A DNA stretch of 64,000 nt from Planctomycetota bacterium (GTDB lineage Bacteria; Planctomycetota; J058; JAJDCQ01), in contig JAJDCQ010000024.1 in the NCBI GenBank assembly GCA_029260755.1, positions 1-64,000 on the forward strand, in the 5' to 3' direction. Of this stretch, positions 41,996 through 48,417 are shown in pieces. The first letter of the stretch is position 1. Each line of letters starts with the position of its first letter. The notes below the pieces were generated by a model. It had not been told where the DNA came from, did not search any database, and worked only from the letters and a program-made list of their open reading frames with translations. The position numbers and the translations under genes are program-made.

Positions 41996-42601
41996 TCAAG
42001 CCTTGCCGAGCTCCCGCTCGATCTCGTCGAGGCCGGCGTCGATCTGCGCGTCGGCCTCCTCGAACGCCTTGGCCTCCTCCTGGACGACCTCCTCCTCGAT
42101 GAGCTTGTCGATCTCGGCGTCGCTGACGAGCTCGTCGGCGTTCATCGCGTCCATGTTCATCATCGAGTCGGTCGACTGCTCGAGCATCATCTCCATCGCC
42201 TGACTCATGTTCTCCGCCTTCCCGATGGCAGACTCGCAGTTCTTCTGGATCTCGGCGAGATTGACCGAGCCGTACGCGTCGCTGATCGCCATCGCGACCG
42301 TCGAGACCGCGCCCGCGAAGTTCGCGTGAGCCTCGGCCTGGTCCTTGAGCTGGTTGAAGGTCTCGATGTTGAGGATCTGGCGCTCCATCATCCGGCGCTG
42401 GAAGGCGGTCCGCTTCAGGTTCGCCTTGATGAAGTTGAGCTGATACTTGTCGCCGAGCCCCTTGGCGCGCTTGGCCTTCTTGATCAGCTCCTTCTCATCC
42501 TTCTCGAGCTGGCGGATGTGGCGCTTGGCATTGCTGATGCCGCGCCGGATCTCCATCTCGCGCTCGAGCTTCCGCTCTTCCTTGCTCTTGAACAGCCCCA
42601 T
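41996..42601 (-). CDS. ESCRT-III/Snf7-like (CHMP2/Vps2-type) coiled-coil protein
   Basis: A 201-residue protein with the full ESCRT-III plan. The first residues MGLF resemble the amphipathic N-termini of eukaryotic CHMP proteins. A very basic alpha-helical hairpin (about 5-95) is followed by a region with NLAEIQK, spaced Met/Glu residues and EMMLEQSTDSMM (114-148), strikingly like the NLPQIQK...EEMM part of human CHMP2A as I remember it. An acidic tail ends in LDEIERELGK (191-200), which resembles an MIT-interacting motif. It lies between the two MIT-AAA genes. Such proteins polymerise on membranes to bend or cut them. Confidence 0.75.
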   Translation of the reverse strand: MGLFKSKEERKLEREMEIRRGISNAKRHIRQLEKDEKELIKKAKRAKGLGDKYQLNFIKANLKRTAFQRRMMERQILNIETFNQLKDQAEAHANFAGAVSTVAMAISDAYGSVNLAEIQKNCESAIGKAENMSQAMEMMLEQSTDSMMNMDAMNADELVSDAEIDKLIEEEVVQEEAKAFEEADAQIDAGLDEIERELGKA

Positions 42602-42616
42602 CGTCTCGCCCTCGCG

Positions 42617-43924
42617 TCAGTCCTCGGTGCTCTCGGCCCAGTCCACGTACCGCTTCATGTCCTCGGGGCTGGTCACCGGGTGAATGCCGACCCGCGCCTC
42701 CTCGAAGTCCACGAGGCGGAGCGGCCGGACCTTGATCTCGTAGCTCTGCACCTTCTCGAGGCCCGAGTCGACGAGCCCCGGCAGGTCCAGGTTGCACTCG
42801 GCCACCATCCGGTTGGTGACCTCCTTGCAGAAGCGGTCGATCTCGCGACCGCTGTAACCGTCGGTCATGTCGACGAGCTCGTCGAGCTCGCACTCGATGT
42901 CGAACCCCTTCTTCCCGAGCAGGATGTCGAGGATCGCCCGGCGGGTGACCGGGTCGGGGAGCGGGATCAGGATCTTCTTGTCGAACCGGCTCAACACGGC
43001 CGCATCGAGATCCCACGGACGGTTGGTCGCGGCGATCGTCAGGACGTAGACGTCCTTGCGCCCCTTCTCGGCCAGGCCGTCGAGCTCGCTCAGGATCGTC
43101 GAGAGGATCCGGCGCTCGGTGCCGCTGTCACCGTCGTCCCGACTGCCGCAGATGCTCTCGAACTCGTCGAGGAAGATGACCGCCGGGCTCGCGTCGCGCG
43201 CGGTGCCGTAGAGCTCGCTGATGATCTTGGTCGACTCGCCGAAGTACTTCGACATCACCGAGCTGACCTTGCAGTTGAAGAAGACGGCCCGCTGGCCGCC
43301 GTCGTGGAGCTTGAGGGCGTTGCTCGTCGCCGCGGCGAGGAGCGTCTTGCCGGTGCCGGGCGGCCCGTAGAACAGCATGTTCCGCCAGGTCTGGAGGTCG
43401 ACGCCTTCGGGCTTCTTGGCGATCGAGACGGCGAGGGCGTACTTGATCTCCTCCTTCGTCGCCTCGAGGCCGCCGATGTCCTGCCAGGTCAGAGAGCTCG
43501 CGTGGATCAGCTCGTTGACGACCTTGTTGATCTCGCCCTTCTCCTCCTCGCCCTCGCGCGCCTTGCCGCTGCTGCCCCGGCCGCCGCCGCGGCGCGGCGG
43601 GGAGCCCGACGACGAGGACGACGAGGAGGAAGCGGACGAGGAGGTCGAGCTCGTCGAGGACGACGAGCTCTTCTTCTCCTCGGGGGCCGGCACCTCGCCG
43701 TCGCGGAGACGGCGGGCGAACTCGCGGTACTTGAGCGCCTTCTTCTTGAACTCGGCCTCGTCCTGGCGGCGCTGGCTCCGCTGGCTCAGCCGAAGGGCGA
43801 CGTCGTAGGCCTTCTCGTAATAGGTGGCCGCGGTCTCGTCCTCACCCGCCTGGTAGGCTTCGTCCGCGCGAGACACCGTCTTCGCGAGCGTTCTCCGCAT
43901 CTCGATGGTGAGGTCGATCGCCAT
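42617..43924 (-). CDS. Vps4-like AAA ATPase with MIT-like domain and poly-Ser linker
   Basis: A 435-residue AAA protein. The N-terminal MIT-like three-helix domain (about 8-75: RADEAYQAGEDETAATYYEKA) is joined by a nearly pure Ser linker (86-107) and a Gly/Arg stretch to an AAA cassette. It has Walker A GPPGTGKT (187-194), aromatic pore loop SKYFGES (225-231, as in Vps4 SKWMGES), Walker B VIFLDEFE (249-256), sensor-1 AATNRP, and SRFDKKILIPLP, close to the RRFEKRIYIPLP of Vps4. This is the more Vps4-like of the two AAA proteins and the best candidate disassembly motor. GAGGTG precedes the ATG. Confidence 0.9.
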   Translation of the reverse strand: MAIDLTIEMRRTLAKTVSRADEAYQAGEDETAATYYEKAYDVALRLSQRSQRRQDEAEFKKKALKYREFARRLRDGEVPAPEEKKSSSSSTSSTSSSASSSSSSSSGSPPRRGGGRGSSGKAREGEEEKGEINKVVNELIHASSLTWQDIGGLEATKEEIKYALAVSIAKKPEGVDLQTWRNMLFYGPPGTGKTLLAAATSNALKLHDGGQRAVFFNCKVSSVMSKYFGESTKIISELYGTARDASPAVIFLDEFESICGSRDDGDSGTERRILSTILSELDGLAEKGRKDVYVLTIAATNRPWDLDAAVLSRFDKKILIPLPDPVTRRAILDILLGKKGFDIECELDELVDMTDGYSGREIDRFCKEVTNRMVAECNLDLPGLVDSGLEKVQSYEIKVRPLRLVDFEEARVGIHPVTSPEDMKRYVDWAESTED

Positions 43925-43956
43925 ACGCTTTCACCTCGTGGGCGTGGCCGGGACGA

Positions 43957-44589
43957 CTAGACGTCCTCGGTCTCGCCCGGCTCCTCGATCTTCTTCTTGA
44001 GCTCCTCTTCCCGCTCGATCGCGACGTCGAGGTCCCCCTGCTCCTCGGCCGAGATGATCGCGTCGAGGTCCTTCAGGAAGGCCTCCTTGTTGGGATCCTC
44101 GTCGGTGAAGGCTTCCATCTCCTCGACCTCGATCCCGATCTCCTCCATGTGGGAGTTCAGCATGTCGAGGTACGCCGTCTCGTCGATCTCGCCGGCGCGG
44201 AGCTTCTCGTCGAGCCCCGAGGTCCGGACCCGCTCCATCAGCCCGCGGATCTTGCCCTTGTCGCTCGTCTTCTCGAGCCGCTCGAGACCGCGGATGTAGC
44301 GGTTGAGCCCGATCGCCTCGAGGTTGAGCACCTTGGCATCGCGCCGGACCATCGCCTGCTCGTACTGGATGCCCTTGATCTCGTCGTAGTAGAGGTCGGT
44401 GTCGGCGTGGTTGCCTTCCTTCCGCGCCTTCTTGAGCTTCTTGAGCGACTCGTCGCTCCGGATGCCGAGCTTCCGGAGCTCGAGCGTCGACCGCTTGCGG
44501 TCGCGCTTCACGCCCAGCAGCGCGACCTTGAGGTCGCGCGAGGTGATTTCCTTGTCCTTCTGTCCGAACAGTTTCTCGAAAAGTGCCAC
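43957..44589 (-). CDS. ESCRT-III/Snf7-like coiled-coil protein (CHMP4-type N-terminus)
   Basis: A 210-residue, almost wholly helical protein. It starts MALFEKLFGQK, nearly the pattern of the CHMP4/Snf7 membrane-inserting N-terminus (MSVFGKLFG). A basic helical hairpin (about 15-105), then acidic helices (about 115-185) and a charged C-terminal helix (DVAIEREEELKKKIEE) follow, the last a candidate MIT-interacting motif. The GTG start is three bases after the upstream stop codon, with GGAG six bases before it, so the two coiled-coil genes are coupled. Membership of the ESCRT-III/PspA superfamily is inferred from this layout and the AAA-MIT neighbours. Confidence 0.68.
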   Translation of the reverse strand: MALFEKLFGQKDKEITSRDLKVALLGVKRDRKRSTLELRKLGIRSDESLKKLKKARKEGNHADTDLYYDEIKGIQYEQAMVRRDAKVLNLEAIGLNRYIRGLERLEKTSDKGKIRGLMERVRTSGLDEKLRAGEIDETAYLDMLNSHMEEIGIEVEEMEAFTDEDPNKEAFLKDLDAIISAEEQGDLDVAIEREEELKKKIEEPGETEDV

Positions 44590-44592
44590 GGG

Positions 44593-45456
44593 TCACTCCG
44601 TCTCCAGGCGCTTCTCTTCGCGCTCGGTCTCGGGCTCCTTCTCCTCCGCCGGCTTCATCGTTGCGGTATCGGTCGCCAGGACCTCCTCCATCGACGGGCG
44701 GCGGATCTTGATCGGAGCCTTCTCGGCCTTCTCCTCGTCCTTCTTCTCCTCCTCGAGGGCTGCGGCTTCCTCCTCGAGGACCTTGTCTTCGGTCTTCTTC
44801 GCGGCCTCGGCGGCCTTCTCGAAGTCGGCCTCGGCGGACTCCGTCTCGGCCTTCTCGGCCTCCTGAGCCGCGGCCTCGGAGCCCTCGCGCTCGGCGAAGT
44901 CCTTCTTGAGCTCGGCCTCGAGGGCGGCGAGCTCGCGGTCGAGGCGCACGTTCTCGGTGATCCCCTCGACCTCGCCCGACAGGGCTTGCTCGGCCTCGAC
45001 GTAGCGCTCGTGGCGCTCCTTCACGTCGCCGTACTTCACGGCGAGGTCGTCGATCTCCTCGACCTGGAGCACATTGCCGTGCTCCATGAGGGCCATCTCC
45101 TGGATCCGGTTCAGGATCCCGAGGTTGCTCTCGATCTTCTGCTGGAGGATCGTGCTCTGGCGCTCGTAGCTCGCGATCCGCTTCCGGAGCTGGAGCACCT
45201 TCTTGAGCGAGAGCTCCTTCTCGCGCCCGCTGACCAGCCCCTTGGCGACCTTCTCCTGATGCTGGAGCTCGTCACGGCCGAGCGTCTCGATCTCGCGATC
45301 GACCCGCTCCTCCTTGATCACCTGGAGCTCGACCACGGCGAGGTCGAGCTTGTCGCGCAGCTCCTCGAGGGACTCGGCCTCCTCGATGGCCTTGCGCGCC
45401 TCCTCGGTGATGCTGCGGCGCATGAACAGGGTTTTTACGCGTTCGAAAAGCGACAT
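44593..45456 (-). CDS. PspA/ESCRT-III-like coiled-coil protein with long acidic tail
   Basis: A 287-residue protein. The start MSLFERVKTLFMRR matches the M-x-LF beginnings of the two paralogues downstream; an alternative GTG at 45489 would add 11 residues. Residues about 15-180 are continuous coiled coil with the alternation seen in PspA/Vipp1 and ESCRT-III hairpins. From about 185 to 287 the sequence is a low-complexity Glu/Ala/Lys tail with an embedded IKIRRPSMEEVL segment. Its core is the least similar to known Snf7 proteins of the three, so plain coiled-coil function cannot be excluded. Confidence 0.6.
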   Translation of the reverse strand: MSLFERVKTLFMRRSITEEARKAIEEAESLEELRDKLDLAVVELQVIKEERVDREIETLGRDELQHQEKVAKGLVSGREKELSLKKVLQLRKRIASYERQSTILQQKIESNLGILNRIQEMALMEHGNVLQVEEIDDLAVKYGDVKERHERYVEAEQALSGEVEGITENVRLDRELAALEAELKKDFAEREGSEAAAQEAEKAETESAEADFEKAAEAAKKTEDKVLEEEAAALEEEKKDEEKAEKAPIKIRRPSMEEVLATDTATMKPAEEKEPETEREEKRLETE

Positions 45457-45555
45457 GCTGCTCTTCTTCGTTCCGGTCTCTGCGATCACGTGTCCGTCCT
45501 CGCGCTCACTGCCGCGCCCCGGCCGGCGCCGGCGCGCAGCATGCGCACGGACGGG

Positions 45556-46401
45556 TCAGAAGCGCTTCCGCCTGATGATTTCCTCTCCGCCCGCCTGGAT
45601 GAGCTCGAGATCCGAGTCGACGCTCGTGATCTCGTCGATCGCCCGCTGGAGCATGCCCTCGTCCACGCCGAGGTCCTCCCGCAGACGACGCATGACCAGG
45701 AACCCGCCTCGCGGCCGAAGCTTCGGGTTGTCCTTGATGAACTGGCAGACGCGGGACAGCTTCTCCTCCTTCGATTCCGGATCGAAGAAGTCGTCCGCGT
45801 CTTCCCACGAAGGCCCGATCGCGCCGAGCTTCCGCCACGCCGTTCCGCCGACGTTCTCGACGAGGCAGACGGCCAGGTTGCTCTGGCTGGGCACGTGGGA
45901 GACGGCGTCGGCGGTCCACCCCGGCGTGGCCAGGACGCCGACGAAGTACATCACGTCGTCCTTCAAGACGAGCTCGTCGAGGGCGCGCTCGAGGTCGCCG
46001 GGCCCGAGGGCCCGCTTCGACTCGCGGCTCTTGATCAGATCCTCGAGAGGAGAGACCGACATCGCCCGGAAGACGACCCTCGGCTCGCGCCGCAGGAAGA
46101 ACGATCGGGTGAAGACCTCGATCTCGACGGACCGGTCGAGGGGGAGGACGTCGAGCAGGCTGCGCTCGAAGATCCTGGCCTTCTTCATGAGATTGATCAC
46201 GGAGCTCGCGCGGTCCCGCCGGACGACGGTCCGCTCGCGCGGGCTCGCCGCGAACGAGCGCCCGTGGTAGGGGCTCCAGACGCTGCGAACGTCGTCGAAC
46301 CGGGCCGTGAACCGCTCGAGGAAGGTCTCCTCGAGCGCCCGGGCGCGCTCGGCGCTCGTGACGCCGTCTCGCTCCTTGACCGCCGCCTCGCGTGTACTCA
46401 C
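45556..46401 (-). CDS. First gene of the ESCRT-like run; probable C-terminal winged-helix domain
   Basis: A 281-residue soluble protein with no recognised family. The N-terminal 200 residues mix helices and strands (SVEIEVFTRSFFLRREPRVVFRAM, DDVMYFVGVLATPGW, LAVCLVENVGG). The last 70 residues (EKLSRVCQFIKDNPKLRPRGGFLVMRRLREDLGVDEGMLQRAIDEI, given here only in outline) look like a winged helix: three helices and a short hairpin ending GGEEIIRRKRF. Winged helices occur both in regulators and as protein-protein modules of ESCRT-II, so it might regulate the operon or nucleate the filament. It follows a strong promoter by about 180 bases. Confidence 0.65.
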   Translation of the reverse strand: MSTREAAVKERDGVTSAERARALEETFLERFTARFDDVRSVWSPYHGRSFAASPRERTVVRRDRASSVINLMKKARIFERSLLDVLPLDRSVEIEVFTRSFFLRREPRVVFRAMSVSPLEDLIKSRESKRALGPGDLERALDELVLKDDVMYFVGVLATPGWTADAVSHVPSQSNLAVCLVENVGGTAWRKLGAIGPSWEDADDFFDPESKEEKLSRVCQFIKDNPKLRPRGGFLVMRRLREDLGVDEGMLQRAIDEITSVDSDLELIQAGGEEIIRRKRF

Positions 46402-46882
46402 CGCGACATCCTGCTCCTCGCAGAGGTCCGTCGTCTTCTACCAACCTGCCGTCAGGAAGGTTACGGAGATCGACGCTCGCGACGATCCCTCCCGGGCGCC
46501 CCGCCTCGCCCGCGCTCGACGCGATCGGCGTGATCCACCGACCCGGGGGTCGGCCCGCCACGCTCGGCGTGGGCTCCAGAGCGCCTCTCTTATAGCAGTC
46601 TCCTCTCATTGGGTCAAAGGCACCGAGTCCGCGGAAACCCGCCGAAGTCCCGGCCTCCAGGGCGGAACCGTCCGATCCGCTCGGTCGGTTCGGACCCGCT
46701 CGCGGACCCGCTTCGACCCGCCCCGGCGACCCGCTCGACGCAACCGCCGCACCGGGACTCTGGCCGAGGACCGGTCGAGGGGGAGTCCGGTACGCGAAGC
46801 GACCGCCGGCCGCCCGGTCGGGCGCCTGCGGCGGTCGCGGTGCGCGCCCCGCTGGGCGCGCCTGGTTCGGCGATGCGAACTG
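46402..46882. other. Intergenic region upstream of the ESCRT-like run
   Basis: A 481-base stretch between the winged-helix gene and the BsuPI-domain gene, both on the minus strand. It holds the promoter at 46589-46617 and, at about 46688-46735, several imperfect copies of GACCCGCT-type units with roughly 10-11 base spacing. No gene is credible. Confidence 0.5.
46589..46617 (-). promoter_or_regulatory. Strong sigma-70-type promoter of the ESCRT-like operon
   Basis: On the minus strand TTGACC (46612-46617), a 17-base spacer and TATAAG (46589-46594) match consensus at 5 of 6 positions each. Predicted start is near 46582, giving a leader of about 180 bases before the first gene. It is among the best promoters in the window, which suggests housekeeping-sigma, fairly constitutive expression. 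Confidence 0.72.
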
Positions 46883-47893
46883 CTAGAACGTCGTGAACTT
46901 ACGGAAGGTCGCCGACCCGCCGAGCTGCGGGCTCCCCGAGAGGAAGAACTCGACCTTGTGATCGCCGTCGACCATGCCTCCGAGGTCGATGACCTCGGTG
47001 AACCGGAACGTGTCGCCCGGCGCGAGGGTGATCTGGCGGATCGCCTGGGTGAAGAAGCGTCCGTCGCTCCAGCGGAAGAGCTCGCGGCCGGCGCGCTCGG
47101 TGATGACGATGTCGAAGCTCTGGCCGCTCGTGAAGACGAAGTCGATCGCCTCGGTCGTCTCGTTCTTCACCTCGAGGGTGGCCGTCATCTTCGGAGTCGG
47201 CCGCGGGTTCGGGCCGATCACCGGCATGCGGTTCTCGTGGTAGGAGAAGCTGTCGATCGAGAGGCAGGCCGAGAGGCCGCTGCTGCTCGCCGGCGCGGGG
47301 AAGGTCCGGCCGCCGACGGTCGCCGCGGTGAGGACCTGCTCGACCGGACCGGCGAAGTTGTTCTCGACCCGCCGGATGAGCCCGACGCCCGGCGCGAACG
47401 TCTCGGCGATCACGCCCGCGTCGGCGCAGACCGTGTTGCGGTAGGTGATGACGAGGCAGTTCTGGAACGTGCCCGCAGGCACCGTCACCGTCTCGGTCGT
47501 GCTGACGACCGACGCCTGGCTCCCGTCGAGGCAGCTCTGGGGCGGCGCGACGCGGAGGTTGTAGGAGTCGCCGACGGCCCCGTCGAGGACGTACGAGCGG
47601 AAGAACCGACCCGTGGCCGAGTCGTAGTCGTAGATGTCGTTCTGGAACAGGGCCATGATCCGCTCCCGGCCATCGCCCCAGTAGTTGTCGAGCACGCCGA
47701 CGGTGCCCCACGACACGGGGATGTTCCGGGTGACCTCGACGGTGCGGTCGCCGCCGAACCGCGTGTTGCGGTAGGTCCACTGGTCGCCCGAGCTCATCGG
47801 GAAGTAGTCGGCCTGCGCGTGGGCGCTCTGCGCGCCGGCGACGAGGACGACGGCCGCCACGAGGACGGCGGACAGGATGCGTACGCTTCTCAT
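46883..47893 (-). CDS. Secreted protein with C-terminal BsuPI-like domain
   Basis: A 336-residue exported protein with a signal peptide ending AHA. The middle part (about 28-215) starts YFPMSSGDQWTYRNT, a pattern common in exported proteins of unknown role, and contains four Cys. The C-terminal 110 residues fit the BsuPI (intracellular proteinase inhibitor) beta-sandwich: TATLEVKNETTEAIDFVFTSGQ, FDIVITERAGRELFRWSDG, ITLAPGDTFRFTEVIDL. In exported proteins this domain more likely mediates binding than protease inhibition. A GGGAGA site precedes the ATG. Confidence 0.82.
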   Translation of the reverse strand: MRSVRILSAVLVAAVVLVAGAQSAHAQADYFPMSSGDQWTYRNTRFGGDRTVEVTRNIPVSWGTVGVLDNYWGDGRERIMALFQNDIYDYDSATGRFFRSYVLDGAVGDSYNLRVAPPQSCLDGSQASVVSTTETVTVPAGTFQNCLVITYRNTVCADAGVIAETFAPGVGLIRRVENNFAGPVEQVLTAATVGGRTFPAPASSSGLSACLSIDSFSYHENRMPVIGPNPRPTPKMTATLEVKNETTEAIDFVFTSGQSFDIVITERAGRELFRWSDGRFFTQAIRQITLAPGDTFRFTEVIDLGGMVDGDHKVEFFLSGSPQLGGSATFRKFTTF

Positions 47894-48159
47894 CTTTACT
47901 CTCCCTTGGTCGGCGCGCGCCCGATGATTCGGTCAATGCTAGGGACGCCACCTCCTGCGAGGGCAGGGACCGGGCGCGGCGTATGACGCGTCGTGACGCA
48001 AAGTGCTTGCCAATGGGCGCCGAACAGCGCCAAGGTCCGGTTCAACTGATAGTTCCGGACCTCGATCGCGACCGGGAAGACACCCCGCGATGTGTTCCCG
48101 AGGCGACGGCGGCGGCCGAATCTGGCGAGACCGGCGCGCCTCGGCGGACACACGATCGA

Positions 48160-48417
48160 TCAGTAGAGCCGACCGCGCCGGCGAGGCAGGACGAGCGGCT
48201 GCAACCCGAGCGACTCGACGCAGGAGGTGTCGAGCCCCGCGGCGCTCGCCCGGTCGAGGAACCGGCGCATGATCTCGACGACGCAGGGGGAGCCGCGTCG
48301 GCCGTGCGCTCCGGGGACGATCAGGTGCTTCGCGTTCGGAAGATGTCTGGCCGCCTCGGCCCCCCACCTCGGCCGCGTGATGGGGTCGATCGTCCCGGAG
48401 ATCACCAGCGTCGGCGG
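48160..48417 (-). pseudogene. Remnant of an alpha/beta-hydrolase (TAP-like C-terminal domain)
   Basis: About 85 codons with no upstream coding partner. The reading frame gives PPTLVISGTIDPITRPRWG, then ARHLPNAKHLIVPGAHG and a Cys followed by VVEIMRRFLDRAS and AGLDTSC. This is the C-terminal end of TAP-like (tripeptidyl aminopeptidase-type) hydrolases, including the Asp and His of the catalytic triad. The nucleophile Ser half is missing. It starts at the codon right after the stop of the anti-sigma gene and in the same frame, which suggests a deletion joined the two. Translation is unlikely to give an active enzyme. Confidence 0.75.
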
